The notes under the pieces are model-generated. The model was not told the DNA's origin, did not search any database, and saw nothing but the letters and a program-made list of their open reading frames with translations. This document shows positions 10,085-19,969 of a stretch of 64,000 nucleotides of DNA, piece after piece (position 1 is the first letter of the stretch; each line of letters opens with the position of its first letter). Where the stretch lies: NCBI RefSeq assembly GCF_000520955.1, contig NZ_JACC01000001.1, forward strand, positions 124,001 to 188,000, given 5' to 3'. This stretch comes from Aquimarina pacifica (GTDB lineage Bacteria; Bacteroidota; Bacteroidia; Flavobacteriales; Flavobacteriaceae). Both the position numbers and the translations under genes were made by a program.

Positions 10085-10501
10085 TTAATTTGTATATTCT
10101 ACAGAATTCACATTCTCAAAATACTTGTTAACGATCTCAGTTACAATTTCTTTATTTAATGTTTTGCCTCTGCACTCTTTTATCTGAGGGATCCTTTTAA
10201 CCCTTTCCATATCCTCGGGTGCAAGTTCTGCTCCTATCATTAAAATAATAGTAGATTTCTTAAATCTTATATCTAATTTCTCAAACTCAGTAAGAAATTC
10301 CCAGCCATTCATGACCGGCATATTAATATCAAGAAAAATTATATCTGGAATCGTGGTATCATACAAACAATCAAGTGCCTCTTTACCATTTTTGGCAAGT
10401 ACCACCTCTTCTACAAGATCCGTTTTCTGAACCATTGTTTTATTAAAAAAATTAGTAGCTGTACTATCATCTACTAAAAGAATTTTTTTTACTTTTTTCA
10501 T
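10085..10501 (-). CDS. Single-domain response regulator, partly divergent active site
   Basis: 138 residues, a stand-alone CheY-like receiver. The acidic pair is present (VDDS, Asp11/Asp12) and so is the phospho-acceptor Asp58 (FLDINMPVMNGWEFL). The conserved Thr/Ser after beta-4 is not evident (ILMIGAE where the sister protein has LLSTSS). The conserved Lys-Pro pair after beta-5 reads GKTL, so Lys may be kept but Pro is lost. It can probably be phosphorylated, but its switch may be altered. It lies 12 nt downstream of the degenerate receiver and is probably co-transcribed with it. No output domain is present, so it likely acts by protein-protein contact or in a phosphorelay. Confidence 0.88.
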   Translation of the reverse strand: MKKVKKILLVDDSTATNFFNKTMVQKTDLVEEVVLAKNGKEALDCLYDTTIPDIIFLDINMPVMNGWEFLTEFEKLDIRFKKSTIILMIGAELAPEDMERVKRIPQIKECRGKTLNKEIVTEIVNKYFENVNSVEYTN

Positions 10502-10513
10502 TTAAATAATTAA

Positions 10514-10891
10514 TTATAGGGGGGTTTGTAATATATTATCTAATAAATATGTCGAATTTGAGTTATTAAAAAAATCAGAAACATTGGCATTTTGTTTCGA
10601 TTTTTCCATTTTAAAGATATTCCTTGAAGTAATTAACGTATCTATTGCTATTCCTTCGTTAATATCGTTATGAAAACCAGTAAATCTATGCAAAAACTCA
10701 TTTACGTGCATGGTAGACATAGTATACAAACACATACTATCAAGTATATTCTTCTCTTTTATATCATATGGTAATACATCTATAACCATATCGATAGTAC
10801 TTACATTACCAAAAGTACACTGTCTACCTAAGACTTTTTTGTTAAAAAAAATGACAAAACTATCACTAATCAATAGTATTTGAGAAATCAT
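10514..10891 (-). CDS. Degenerate receiver-like protein between two response regulators
   Basis: 125 residues with no strong family hit by eye, but it aligns along its length with the neighbouring receivers. Start: QILLISDSFVIFFNK against KILLVDDSTATNFFNK. Middle: CLYTM...NEFLHRF against FLDINMP...WEFLTEF. In this alignment the first acidic residue is Ser9, the phospho-acceptor position is Tyr56 (or Leu55 with a shifted gap), and the C-terminal Lys-Pro is absent. This is inference from a hand alignment at low identity. The ORF is intact, flanked by receiver genes on the same strand and spaced 12 nt from the next one, which argues for a real gene, either a pseudo-receiver or a decaying copy. 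Confidence 0.6.
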   Translation of the reverse strand: MISQILLISDSFVIFFNKKVLGRQCTFGNVSTIDMVIDVLPYDIKEKNILDSMCLYTMSTMHVNEFLHRFTGFHNDINEGIAIDTLITSRNIFKMEKSKQNANVSDFFNNSNSTYLLDNILQTPL

Positions 10892-11071
10892 GATTTACAC
10901 GATTTTTTAGGTTTTAAACAAAAAAAGTCAAATTACGTAATAATCAAACAAAAACTTGTAAACAAATGAATATTTTACGATTAAATGCATAAAAACAGGT
11001 ATGAAATACATTTTTACTTTATTTTGTTTAATCTAAAGATTACTCATGAGACAAAAAAAGCACTGCTGTAT

Positions 11072-11479
11072 TTAAGAAAAATGATTTTCTAATACGTTGT
11101 CTAACTGGTCCTTTGATAATGGTTTATGAATAAAATCATCTACCGAGTGGTTTTTTGAAGATGCTCTTACATCATCTGGGTTTGAAGATGTAGATAGTAA
11201 AATTATTTTAATACCATTGGTTAATTTTTGATCCAGCTTAGAAAACTCTGTCAAAAATTCCCAACCATTCATTGCCGGCATGTTAATGTCTAAAAAGATA
11301 AGGTCTGGTTTTATTGCTTCACTTTTCCTTACCAAATTAAAATAATCTAATGCAGCGATACCGCTTTGAACAATATTTACCTTGCAGAAAGAATTATGCT
11401 TGCTAACAACCCTTTCATTATAAAAATTTGTAGCCTTGTCGTCATCAATTAACAACACGCAATTCACCAATGTATTCAT
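11072..11479 (-). CDS. Single-domain response regulator (CheY-like receiver)
   Basis: 135 residues with the full receiver active site: acidic cluster IDDDK (12-14), phospho-acceptor Asp64 (FLDINMPAMNGWEFL), Ser96/Thr97 (LLSTSS) and Lys119-Pro120 (IHKPL). The N-terminal pattern DDDKATNFYNE is shared with the regulator at 10085. No output domain. It is the first of three tandem receiver genes on the minus strand, about 180 nt upstream of the degenerate one. It is a possible partner of the sensor kinase downstream, or an adaptor; the partner is not shown by sequence. Confidence 0.92.
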   Translation of the reverse strand: MNTLVNCVLLIDDDKATNFYNERVVSKHNSFCKVNIVQSGIAALDYFNLVRKSEAIKPDLIFLDINMPAMNGWEFLTEFSKLDQKLTNGIKIILLSTSSNPDDVRASSKNHSVDDFIHKPLSKDQLDNVLENHFS

Positions 11480-11742
11480 TTTAATTTCCCAATTACACTC
11501 AAATAAAACAAACTTATTTTAAATTTAAATAAAAAAAGTAAATTTATGGCTTAACAACATAAAAACAACGTTAAAACACTACATAAATAATGATTTAGTC
11601 TCTCAAAAAGAGTATAGTTCCAAAAAACTTATATTTTTAGTTTTTTTAGTTTTGACATAGAATTAATAAGGTCTATAAAAAAATAACCGTAATTTTGAAA
11701 TGGATCTGATCACAGTTTTATCCAAAATTACTATTCAATAAA

Positions 11743-12933
11743 ATGCTAGAAAAAATAAAAAATAAGAATAAAATCAGATTACTTCGCTACGTATACTATG
11801 ATCATACAAATGATATTCCTGAAATTGATTGGAGACTTATTCATGAAAAAAATAATATTTTTCTATCATTAAAATACCTCAAGACTTTAGAAAATACGCT
11901 TTCCGACACAATTCGTTTTAAGTATATTCTTTTTTATGACCGCAATACTCCTGTAGGTTTTGCAGCCGTTCAACTTATCAAATTCGAGTCAAGTCAATTA
12001 AAAATTCAGGAGTTCCCCTGTCGAATTAGTGATACAATCAAAAATAAGTTTATAAAAAACCTAGATGTCAGAGTATTAATTTGTGGTAATTTATTCTCTT
12101 GCGGTGAACATGGTTTTATATACAATCCTAATCGAGTTTCTTCAAAAATAGCTTTCGAAAGTTTATCAATTGCCTTAAGAGAAATAAGAAAAAATGAAAG
12201 TTCTGATAAACCTTCGTTTATACTATTGAAAGAATTTTGGCCAGAATCATTTGTTCATAGTGACAATTGTAAACAACATGACTTTAGGGAGTTTAAAATC
12301 GACGTAAATATGGTCCTAAAAATAAAAGAAGAATGGCATACATTTGATGACTATATGGCCAGTCTAAAAACAAAGTTTCGAACTAGAGTCAAAAATGTTT
12401 TTAAAAAAGCTAGCCCCATAACGACAACAAACTTTACCGCACAGGATATAAGCACTTTTGATACCGAAATTAACAAACTATATTTATCAGTAATCGAAAA
12501 AGCTGATTTTAAAATTGGTAAACTAAATGCTTCAACATTTAGAGATCTGAAAATTGCACTAGGTCAAGCATTTATTTTTAAGGGGTATTTTCTGGATAAT
12601 AAGCTTGTTGGGTTTACAACATCCTTTGTTCTTAATGAGGCTATCGATGCCAATCATATTGGTATTGATTATGAATACAATAAGTCACATGCCATTTATC
12701 AAAAAATGCTATACGATTATGTTGAGCTTGCAATTTCAAAAAGAGTTAACGAACTAAGACTAGGACGAACAGCAGAAATCATAAAAAGTTCTGTAGGTGC
12801 AAAACCTGTAGAAATGAAACTATATGTGCGCCACGGAAATTCTATTTCGAATACACTTTTAAAACCCATAATAGAACTAATTTCGCCAAATGAATATGAA
12901 ATTAGAAATCCTTTTAAGCTGCAGGTTAACTAA
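11743..12933 (+). CDS. GNAT/FemAB-like acyltransferase
   Basis: 396 residues. The C-terminal half (~190-360) has the GNAT/FemAB-like arrangement seen in peptidogalycan-biosynthesis (DUF482-like) proteins: FDDYMASLKTKFRTRVKNVFKKA, then FKGYFLDNKLVGFTTSFVLN, HIGIDYEYNKSHAIYQKMLYDYVELAI and a final LRLGRTAEIIKSSVGAKP. No signal peptide, so probably cytoplasmic. Its TAA stop shares one base with the ATG of the next gene (TAATG), so the two are translationally coupled. The substrate is unknown; envelope or exopolysaccharide modification would be a guess. The start is the first ATG after an AT-rich leader. Confidence 0.75.
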   Translation: MLEKIKNKNKIRLLRYVYYDHTNDIPEIDWRLIHEKNNIFLSLKYLKTLENTLSDTIRFKYILFYDRNTPVGFAAVQLIKFESSQLKIQEFPCRISDTIKNKFIKNLDVRVLICGNLFSCGEHGFIYNPNRVSSKIAFESLSIALREIRKNESSDKPSFILLKEFWPESFVHSDNCKQHDFREFKIDVNMVLKIKEEWHTFDDYMASLKTKFRTRVKNVFKKASPITTTNFTAQDISTFDTEINKLYLSVIEKADFKIGKLNASTFRDLKIALGQAFIFKGYFLDNKLVGFTTSFVLNEAIDANHIGIDYEYNKSHAIYQKMLYDYVELAISKRVNELRLGRTAEIIKSSVGAKPVEMKLYVRHGNSISNTLLKPIIELISPNEYEIRNPFKLQVN

Positions 12934-13940
12934 TGGATTCTTTGACTCAAATCGTTCTAGGTGCATCCGTAGGAGAAGCTATTTTAGGAAAAAAAGTGGG
13001 TAACAAAGCAATGCTCTGGGGAGCGATAGCCGGAACAATTCCTGACCTTGATGTCGTTTCAAAACTTTTTGTAGATACTATTACTGCAAATGAACTACAT
13101 CGTGGTTTCTCTCACTCTATACTTTTCAGTCTCTTGGCTGCCCCCATTTTCGGATGGTTAATTTCCAAAATATATACATTAAAAGAGGCTACCTGGAAAG
13201 ATTGGTCAAAACTTATGTTTTGGGGACTCTTTACGCATCCTCTATTAGACGCCTTTACTACTTGGGGTACTCAGTTATTCTGGCCATTAAACTATAAAGT
13301 TTCTTTTAAAAACATTTTTGTTGTTGACCCTGTCTATACATTCCCTTTTTTAACATGCTTACTAATTGCCTTATTTTATAAAAGAACTCACCCCAAAAGG
13401 GAAAGAACTAACATGTTAGGCATCTATATAAGTAGTGGATACTTAATCATAACATTGGGGCTAAAATGGTATACATATCAAAAATTTCAGTCAAGTTTAG
13501 AAAACCAAGGAATTAATTATAAAGAAATTCAAACAAAACCCACTCCACTTAATAGTATTCTATGGAGTGCCAATGTTGAAACACAGCACTCGTTCCTAAT
13601 AGGTCATTATTCTTTATTTGACAAAAGCGATACCATACAATTTTTAGAGTTCCCTAAGAATCATCACTTATTAAAAGAAATGAAAAGTGATCCTCTTATC
13701 CCAAGGCTGATACAATTATCCGATGGATGGTACACCATCGAAAACAAAGACAACAAACTACTATTTAATGATTTACGATTTGGTCAGTTAGGCATAGGAA
13801 CTGAAGCTAACAGATTTGTGTTTAGCTATGAATTATCATATGACTCAAAAGGAAAACTCATTGCAAAAGAAAGTGAACGAAATCCTGGAGAAGCTGCTCC
13901 TCTACTCAAAAATTTATTTAAAAGGATTTTAGGAAATTGA
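12933..13940 (+). CDS. Membrane-bound metal-dependent hydrolase, YdjM/DUF457 family
   Basis: 335 residues. The N-terminus MDSLTQIVLGASVGEAILGKKVGNKAMLWGAIAGTIPDLDV with later HRGFSHSILFSL and HPLLDAFTTWGTQLFWPLN is the signature of the YdjM-like (LexA-regulated inner-membrane hydrolase) family. Conserved His/Asp residues could bind metal. About four to five membrane segments occupy residues 1-200, followed by a soluble C-terminal domain. It overlaps the upstream acetyltransferase by one base and is followed by a terminator hairpin. The physiological substrate of the family is not established. Confidence 0.85.
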   Translation: MDSLTQIVLGASVGEAILGKKVGNKAMLWGAIAGTIPDLDVVSKLFVDTITANELHRGFSHSILFSLLAAPIFGWLISKIYTLKEATWKDWSKLMFWGLFTHPLLDAFTTWGTQLFWPLNYKVSFKNIFVVDPVYTFPFLTCLLIALFYKRTHPKRERTNMLGIYISSGYLIITLGLKWYTYQKFQSSLENQGINYKEIQTKPTPLNSILWSANVETQHSFLIGHYSLFDKSDTIQFLEFPKNHHLLKEMKSDPLIPRLIQLSDGWYTIENKDNKLLFNDLRFGQLGIGTEANRFVFSYELSYDSKGKLIAKESERNPGEAAPLLKNLFKRILGN

Positions 13941-13953
13941 CTTTAGCCATAAA

Positions 13954-13988
13954 AAAAGGCATTCATTATTGATTAATGAACACCCTTT
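13954..13988 (+). terminator. Intrinsic terminator after the hydrolase gene
   Basis: Imperfect hairpin: AAAGG (13955-13959) and TTCATTA (13962-13968) pair with TAATGAA (13974-13980) and CCTTT (13984-13988). It lies 14 nt after the stop codon at 13940. Confidence 0.6.
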
Positions 13989-14043
13989 ATATATCCAAAA
14001 CTAATACTAAATTAAAAATTACTTGTTTCTGGTATTACTTATC

Positions 14044-14544
14044 CTACGCAAATTGACAAATCACTCCTCCCATTAACGCCAGACAAACCGTCCAGTAACC
14101 CACATTAACAGCTATATATTTAAAACCTTTTTTCTCAAATAAAGCATTGGTCCCCAGAACAGGAAGAACAAAAAAGATTCCTGCCAAAGCTCCATGCAAA
14201 GCTCCATGTTTAAACGTTCTAAAATTTGTTCCATATTTGTTCATAAAATCCTGAGCATATTGATATAGTTCTGTACCCTCTTTAGCCAAATCCGGCTCAC
14301 TCATTAACGTAGAGAAAAACCCAAATTGATGAATCACTAAAGTATTAACCATCGTTGCCAGGAAAAAACTAAATATGTATGACAAAATAAATATTTTCAT
14401 CATACTACCCCCCTCTAGATCTTCTTTCTTAAACCCACAGGCATTCATCCATGCAGTACCAAAAACTTTTGGATTATACCAAATAAAACCCAAAACCATT
14501 GGGATAAGCGCCGCAACAGCGGCAATAATAAAATTAAATTCCAT
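14044..14544 (-). CDS. DUF1761 family membrane protein
   Basis: 166 residues with four predicted membrane segments. The N-terminus (FIIAAVAALIPMVLGFIWYNPKVFGTAWMNACGF) is the hallmark of DUF1761 proteins, and the C-terminal half (HGALHGALAGIFFVLPVLGTNALFEKK) also fits. The role is unknown across the family. It is a single gene whose 3' end faces the convergent hydrolase gene. Confidence 0.85.
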   Translation of the reverse strand: MEFNFIIAAVAALIPMVLGFIWYNPKVFGTAWMNACGFKKEDLEGGSMMKIFILSYIFSFFLATMVNTLVIHQFGFFSTLMSEPDLAKEGTELYQYAQDFMNKYGTNFRTFKHGALHGALAGIFFVLPVLGTNALFEKKGFKYIAVNVGYWTVCLALMGGVICQFA

Positions 14545-14680
14545 ATTGATTTGTATTTATAGTTGTTGTTATTCAAATATAACTAAAATCCATAAGTACC
14601 TCATTTTGAGAACCAAAAATCATAAAACATTGAATTATAGAATCCTAAAATAAAAATTACTTTCAAAAAAAAACAATTCT

Positions 14681-14760
14681 TTAAACCCGTTTTATACATT
14701 GAAACTTCGCTGTGAGGCTTTGAGATACCATAGATTTTTAAATGCATAAACCCGGTTAAA
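14681..14760. repeat. Short, internally deleted copy of the 175-bp inverted-repeat element (copy C)
   Basis: The left end (AAACCCGTTTTAT then AACTTCG) and right end (AGATTTTTAA...ATAAACCCGGTTAAA) match the ends of the full copies at 19.8 and 21.5 kb. About 95 central bases are missing. The element abuts the stop codon of the LysE-family gene. Confidence 0.6.
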
Positions 14761-15360
14761 CTACCATATAGAATATAATATCCTCACCGAAAATATAATG
14801 AGTACAATCCCAGTAACTTTAAAAAACACCTCTAATCTCTTTGTATTTGCAAACTTCTTTACCTTTTTAGATAAAAATACTTTTAACAAGTCAGTTGTAA
14901 AAATACCCGCCAAAACAGCAATTATAAAAGTCAATAAAGAAGAATTTGTATTAAAATTATTTTGCCCGTAATTATATACCCCTATCCAAACTGCAAAAAC
15001 AAAAGGGTTAAAGAAGTTGATGCTAAATCCTTTTAAGAAAAAAGGCAACACTCCTTTAGAACGAATAGAGAAAGGATGGTTTTTGCTCGTCTTTTTGAGT
15101 AAATAACTAATTCCTAAAATAAAGATAATAAGACTACCTATGAGTCCCATGAAAAACTGATTTTCTGTACTATTGACAAATGAAAAAAGACCATAGTAAC
15201 ATAATACCACACAAATTATATCACTAAAAATAATCCCCAAAGCAATGGCTACACCCGCTTTGTAACCATATTGTAAGCTACTTTTTAACAACAAAAAGAA
15301 TACAGGACCTATAAAAATAATCATCCCCAACCCTATACCATACCCCTCTATAAATGCCAT
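14761..15360 (-). CDS. LysE family translocator
   Basis: 199 residues, about six membrane segments. The N-terminal GLGMIIFIGPVFFLLLKSSLQYGYKAGVAIALGIIFSDI is the LysE/RhtB signature, and FFLKGFSINFFNPFVFAVWIGV is the second conserved block. It is an inner-membrane exporter, probably of amino acids or other small metabolites; the substrate cannot be read from sequence. It is divergent from the acyl-CoA carboxylase operon, and its 3' end abuts repeat copy C. Confidence 0.85.
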   Translation of the reverse strand: MAFIEGYGIGLGMIIFIGPVFFLLLKSSLQYGYKAGVAIALGIIFSDIICVVLCYYGLFSFVNSTENQFFMGLIGSLIIFILGISYLLKKTSKNHPFSIRSKGVLPFFLKGFSINFFNPFVFAVWIGVYNYGQNNFNTNSSLLTFIIAVLAGIFTTDLLKVFLSKKVKKFANTKRLEVFFKVTGIVLIIFSVRILYSIW

Positions 15361-15434
15361 TAGAATTAAATAAGTATTAAATTCTAGTAAATATAATACC
15401 TATATTTATCATACTAAACCAAATACGAATATGT

Positions 15435-15926
15435 ATGAGCAGTATATACAAAGTTAAGGTAAACGCTAATACCGATCATGAATTTGAAATCACACCAGAA
15501 GAGATTTCGAAAATTGATGTGATTACTAATTCAGATATGACCAGTCATATACTTGTAAATGATAAATCATATACTACCAAAATTATAGCATCAGATCTGG
15601 ATACAAAAAAATATGAAGTAAAAGTAAATAACACCTCCTATCATGTAAGTATTGCTAATGAATTAGACATACGAATCGCTGCTATGGGTTTTTCTGTAGG
15701 AGCATCCAAAAAAATAGAAGCTATCAATGCACCAATGCCTGGTTTACTTTTGGATATACAGGTAGAAATTGGTCAGGAAGTCAAAGAAAATGACCCATTA
15801 CTCATTCTGGAAGCGATGAAAATGGAGAATGTGATTTTGTCTCCAAGAAACGGAATTATTAAGTCTATTAGGGCTGCCCAAAGTGAAGCAGTAGAAAAAG
15901 GACAATTATTAATCGAATTCGAATAA
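15435..15926 (+). CDS. Biotin carboxyl carrier protein of an acyl-CoA carboxylase
   Basis: 163 residues. The C-terminal ~75 residues form a biotinyl/lipoyl domain with the biotinylation motif EAMKMEN (Lys129) and the opening APMPGLLLDIQVEIGQEVKENDPLLILEA. The N-terminal part (1-80) is a small beta-rich adaptor domain. It carries the carboxyl group between the carboxylase and transferase encoded by the next two genes (37- and 2-nt gaps). It is one subunit of a three-subunit complex; propionyl-CoA or a related acyl-CoA is the likely substrate, judged from the transferase. Confidence 0.92.
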   Translation: MSSIYKVKVNANTDHEFEITPEEISKIDVITNSDMTSHILVNDKSYTTKIIASDLDTKKYEVKVNNTSYHVSIANELDIRIAAMGFSVGASKKIEAINAPMPGLLLDIQVEIGQEVKENDPLLILEAMKMENVILSPRNGIIKSIRAAQSEAVEKGQLLIEFE

Positions 15927-15963
15927 TATTCATGAATTCTTACTAATTAAAAAGAGTAACTAC

Positions 15964-17406
15964 ATGAAAAAAATATTAATTGCCAATAGAGGTGAAATTG
16001 CAGTTAGGATACTAACTACTGCTCATAAAATGGGCATAAAAACGGTCGCGATCTACTCTACTGTTGATCGCAGTTCACCACATGTAAAACTTGCTAATGA
16101 AGCGGTATGTATAGGTGAAGGGCCATCAAACGAATCTTATTTATTAGGTTCTAAAATTATCAAAATTGCAAAACAACTTCATGTTGACGCAATACATCCT
16201 GGGTATGGTTTTTTAAGTGAGAATGCCGACTTTGCCGAAGAAGTTGAAAAAAATGGTATCATATTTATTGGACCAAAATCCAACGCTATAAAAATCATGG
16301 GAAGTAAACTAGCTGCCAAAGAAGCAGTTAAAATGTATAACATTCCTATGGTCCCTGGGGTTGATGAAGCAATTACAGATATTAAAAAGGCAAAAAAAAT
16401 AGCTTCAGAAATTGGGTTTCCCATCTTAATTAAAGCTTCTGCAGGGGGTGGTGGAAAAGGAATGCGCATCGTAGAGAAAGAAGATGATCTTGAATCTCAA
16501 ATGAATCGCGCAATTAGTGAAGCGACCTCTGCTTTTGGAGATGGTTCTGTATTTATCGAGAAATATGTAGCATCACCCCGGCACATAGAGATTCAAGTAC
16601 TTGCAGATAGTCATGGCAATATTATCCACCTTTTTGAAAGAGAATGTAGTATACAACGAAGACATCAAAAAGTAGTCGAAGAGGCACCATCCGTAATTCT
16701 GACTCCAGAATTACGTTCTGAAATGGGAGAAGCTGCCATCAAAGTGGCCAAATCTTGTGAGTATCTTGGTGCAGGAACTGTTGAATTTCTTCTTGATGAA
16801 AATAACAACTTTTATTTCCTAGAAATGAATACTCGACTTCAGGTAGAACACCCTGTCACAGAACTAATAACAGGGATGGACTTAGTAGAGTTACAAATAA
16901 AAATAGCAAAAGGAGAAAAACTACCCATTCAGCAAAAAGATCTTTCTATAAAGGGTCATGCTATAGAGCTTCGGGTATATGCAGAAGATCCTCAAAATGA
17001 TTTTTTACCAAGTGTAGGAACATTAGAAACCTATATCCTTCCTAAAGGAAAAGGAATACGTGTTGATAACGGTTTTGAAGAAGGAATGGATATCCCAATC
17101 TATTATGATCCAATGCTTTCAAAATTAATCACCTATGGTGAGACAAGAGAAGAAGCGTTATTAATTATGCAAAAAGCAATTAATGATTATATCATAAAAG
17201 GAGTTCAAACTACGCTACCATTTGGGAAATTTGTTATTCAACATGACTCCTTCAAAGAAGGAACTTTTGACACCCATTTTGTCAAAAATTATTATACAGC
17301 TGCAATTATAACCTCAACAAATGAAAATGAAGCTAAAATTGCGGCATTAATAGCATTAAAACAATATCAGGAAGATCAAAAAACTTTGAGAATACCAACA
17401 CTTTAA
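15964..17406 (+). CDS. accC: Biotin carboxylase subunit (AccC/PccA type)
   Basis: 480 residues, the full length of a stand-alone biotin carboxylase. It has [16 protein letters not shown] at the N-terminus, the ATP-grasp glycine loop ([13 protein letters not shown]), [19 protein letters not shown], and the metal/catalytic block [18 protein letters not shown]. It carboxylates biotin on the carrier protein using ATP and bicarbonate. It is located between the carrier and transferase genes and translated in tandem. The symbol is used for the subunit type; it may serve propionyl-CoA rather than acetyl-CoA carboxylase. Confidence 0.93.
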   Translation: MKKILIANRGEIAVRILTTAHKMGIKTVAIYSTVDRSSPHVKLANEAVCIGEGPSNESYLLGSKIIKIAKQLHVDAIHPGYGFLSENADFAEEVEKNGIIFIGPKSNAIKIMGSKLAAKEAVKMYNIPMVPGVDEAITDIKKAKKIASEIGFPILIKASAGGGGKGMRIVEKEDDLESQMNRAISEATSAFGDGSVFIEKYVASPRHIEIQVLADSHGNIIHLFERECSIQRRHQKVVEEAPSVILTPELRSEMGEAAIKVAKSCEYLGAGTVEFLLDENNNFYFLEMNTRLQVEHPVTELITGMDLVELQIKIAKGEKLPIQQKDLSIKGHAIELRVYAEDPQNDFLPSVGTLETYILPKGKGIRVDNGFEEGMDIPIYYDPMLSKLITYGETREEALLIMQKAINDYIIKGVQTTLPFGKFVIQHDSFKEGTFDTHFVKNYYTAAIITSTNENEAKIAALIALKQYQEDQKTLRIPTL

Positions 17407-17408
17407 TT

Positions 17409-18950
17409 ATGGATTCAAAAATAAAGACGTTAGAAGATAAAGTAGCTTTAGCAAAATTAGGAGGCGGAAAAGAGCGTATCAAAAAACAGCATCAAAAGAA
17501 AAAACTTACTGCTCGGGAGCGCATAGAATATTTAGTAGATCAGGGATCTTTTGAAGAAATAGGTATTTTAGTCACGCATCGTACCACCGATTTTGGGATG
17601 GATAAAGAACTATATTATGGTGATGGTGTTATCACTGGATATGGTACTATACAAGGGCGGCTACTTTATATTTTTGCACAAGATTTTACTGTTTTTGGTG
17701 GAGCTCTATCAGAAACTCATGCCGAAAAAATTTGTAAAATCATGGATATGGCAGTAAAAATGGGAGCTCCCATTATCGGTCTTAATGATTCGGGAGGAGC
17801 GAGAATACAAGAAGGTGTTCGATCTCTTGGTGGATATGCTGATATTTTCTACAAAAATGTACAAACATCTGGGGTAATTCCTCAAATTTCTGCCATCATG
17901 GGTCCTTGTGCAGGAGGGGCTGTATACTCCCCCGCAATGACGGATTTTACCATCATGGTAGAAGATACAAGTTATATGTTTGTAACAGGCCCTAATGTTG
18001 TTAAAACAGTAACTAATGAAGAAGTAACTTCTGAAGAACTAGGTGGAGCCAGTACGCACTCCACAAAATCGGGAGTGGCACATATAACATCTGAAAATGA
18101 TGTCGCATGCCTAGAAGATATAAAAACACTTCTTAGTTATCTGCCTCAAAACAATAAAGAGACTCCAAAAAACCTACAATATACACTCGCTAATGAAGTA
18201 CGAGATGTTCTCACCAATATAGTCCCAGAAAATCCAAATAAGCCGTATGACATGCATCAAGTCATTAATGGAATTATAGATACGGGATCTTTCTACGAAA
18301 TTCATAAAAATTATGCAGAAAACATTATTGTTGGTTTTGCAAGAATCGCTGGACAAAGTATAGGGATTATAGCCAATCAACCTCAATTTCTTGCAGGAGT
18401 ACTAGATGTAAACAGTTCTAAAAAGGCTGCTAGATTCACTCGTTTTTGCGATTGCTTTAATATCCCATTATTAGTACTTGTTGATGTACCTGGTTTTTTA
18501 CCTGGTACTGATCAGGAATGGAATGGCATTATTGTGCACGGCGCCAAATTATTATATGCCCTTAGCGAAGCTACAGTACCCAAAGTTACTGTCATAACTC
18601 GTAAAGCCTACGGAGGTGCTTATGACGTAATGAACTCAAAGCATATAGGAGCAGATCTTAATTTTGCATGGCCAACCGCAGAGATTGCTGTTATGGGCGC
18701 CAAAGGCGCAAGCGAAATCATATTCAAAAAAGAAATCAAAGCGGCTGATGATCCAGTGGCAAAACTTGCAGAAAAAGAAACCGAATATGCAGAAAAATTT
18801 GCAAACCCGTATCGAGCAGCACAACGTGGTTTTATAGATGAGGTAATTTTACCCAAAAATACACGTAGGAAACTAATCAAAGGGTTCAGTATGCTCAAAA
18901 ATAAAAAAGTAGATAGACCAGATCGAAAACATGGCAATATTCCTTTGTAA
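17409..18950 (+). CDS. Acyl-CoA carboxylase carboxyltransferase subunit (PccB/MmdA-like)
   Basis: 513 residues, a fused alpha/beta carboxyltransferase typical of propionyl-CoA and methylmalonyl-CoA enzymes. Both oxyanion-hole glycine regions are visible ([12 protein letters not shown] with [12 protein letters not shown] in the N half; [24 protein letters not shown] with [11 protein letters not shown] in the C half), as is the C-terminal [17 protein letters not shown]. It begins 2 nt after the biotin carboxylase stop. Without sodium-pump subunits nearby, a soluble propionyl-CoA carboxylase is the more likely role. Confidence 0.92.
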   Translation: MDSKIKTLEDKVALAKLGGGKERIKKQHQKKKLTARERIEYLVDQGSFEEIGILVTHRTTDFGMDKELYYGDGVITGYGTIQGRLLYIFAQDFTVFGGALSETHAEKICKIMDMAVKMGAPIIGLNDSGGARIQEGVRSLGGYADIFYKNVQTSGVIPQISAIMGPCAGGAVYSPAMTDFTIMVEDTSYMFVTGPNVVKTVTNEEVTSEELGGASTHSTKSGVAHITSENDVACLEDIKTLLSYLPQNNKETPKNLQYTLANEVRDVLTNIVPENPNKPYDMHQVINGIIDTGSFYEIHKNYAENIIVGFARIAGQSIGIIANQPQFLAGVLDVNSSKKAARFTRFCDCFNIPLLVLVDVPGFLPGTDQEWNGIIVHGAKLLYALSEATVPKVTVITRKAYGGAYDVMNSKHIGADLNFAWPTAEIAVMGAKGASEIIFKKEIKAADDPVAKLAEKETEYAEKFANPYRAAQRGFIDEVILPKNTRRKLIKGFSMLKNKKVDRPDRKHGNIPL

Positions 18951-19111
18951 TACATGCATATTGAACTTGTAATACGATCCATCAAAAATTGTTCGAGAAT
19001 CCTAAAGAAGAATAAATACTATCACTTTCTTAGTTGTACTATAATACTGTACTGATAAAACACGTTTTAAAAAAGTTACTTTCTTTTTCTAGGATAATTC
19101 GTTTGTTTTTA

Positions 19112-19165
19112 ATTAAAAAAACTTAAAAATAGATTTAAGGTTATTTTTAAGTTTTTTTATTTTTA
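19112..19165 (+). terminator. Intrinsic terminator downstream of the carboxylase operon
   Basis: Near-perfect AT-rich hairpin of about 17 bp: the left arm ending at 19131 contains AAAAAAACTTAAAAATA, the right arm starts at 19142 with its complement, and a T-rich run follows. It lies between the carboxylase operon and the small membrane-protein gene at 19194. Confidence 0.65.
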
Positions 19166-19193
19166 CGAGGTAATCAACAAATATAACCCCAAA

Positions 19194-19550
19194 ATGAATA
19201 AACGAAAATTTACACAGTATGCTATTTATGCGGTTGCGGTATTGTGTGCAGCTCTTATTAATGAATATATCATTCGATATGTTAAAAAGCACATTGATCA
19301 ACAGGGCTACCTTCTTGTTTTGATTGATATGCTTATCATTGTACTTATTTTTGCTCCTGCTTTTGCCCTTGTTGGTAAATACACAAAAAAGCTTTCTAAA
19401 TCTTATCTAAAAACCTCAAAAAAAATATCCAATAGCTCTAATGGCACTTTACTTGGATTTACTGTGGCAATTATTATTCTTTTTATTCTCTACGCTAACT
19501 TAAGACATAATATTAATGTATTGAGTGATATAAAAGGGATATTGTCTTAG
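19194..19550 (+). CDS. Small membrane protein, family not recognised
   Basis: 118 residues with three hydrophobic segments (~8-26, ~40-60, ~87-105) separated by Lys-rich loops (KYTKKLSKSYLKTSKKISN). No motif I recognise. It is monocistronic, between a strong upstream hairpin and the first full repeat element. The ATG is preceded by AT-rich sequence. The clean topology and codon use favour a real gene; the function is unknown. Confidence 0.6.
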   Translation: MNKRKFTQYAIYAVAVLCAALINEYIIRYVKKHIDQQGYLLVLIDMLIIVLIFAPAFALVGKYTKKLSKSYLKTSKKISNSSNGTLLGFTVAIIILFILYANLRHNINVLSDIKGILS

Positions 19551-19779
19551 TGCCATGGTTATTGTTTTGAAAAACAATAACGTATTCGATCCTTAAGAAT
19601 TATATGAAGCGTTGATTGCTTAGGCTCTAGGTCAATATATTATGTAAAAACAGGTGGTTAAATTCTAGCGCTTTGTCACTGATCTCCAATTCATATTAAA
19701 TTTTTCCAATAAAAAAAGCTAGTATCCAACTTCACTACGTAGTTTTTAGCTTTCTTATCAACAATTAGTCACACTACAT

Positions 19780-19954
19780 TTACCCCACTTTATGGAGTAG
19801 AACTTCGTAATGAGACTCAAAACTGCAATACACACTGGCATTCTCTTCTTTTCTGGATAGCACTGCTATGGTGACTACAAAAAATGTAGCGAAGCGCTAG
19901 TGTTTGCCGTAGTTTTGGGTTGTAATAGATTTTATAATGAATAAAGTGGGTTTA
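19780..19954. repeat. 175-bp MITE-like inverted-repeat element, copy A
   Basis: The ends are imperfect terminal inverted repeats (CCCCACTTTAT at the left, ATAAAGTGGG at the right). The interior is strongly foldable: an arm with CAAAACTGCAATACACACT pairs with GTGTTTGCCGTAGTTTTG, and between them lie CACTGCTATGGTG and CTACAAAAAATGTAG. Copy B at 21522 has the same architecture and very similar sequence. It has no coding capacity. Confidence 0.75.
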
Positions 19955-19969
19955 ACGATACTACTCTGA

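Noticed and set aside
18620..18985. 121-codon minus-strand ORF inside the carboxyltransferase gene
   Set aside because: Shadow of a well-conserved coding sequence with intact motifs on the plus strand.
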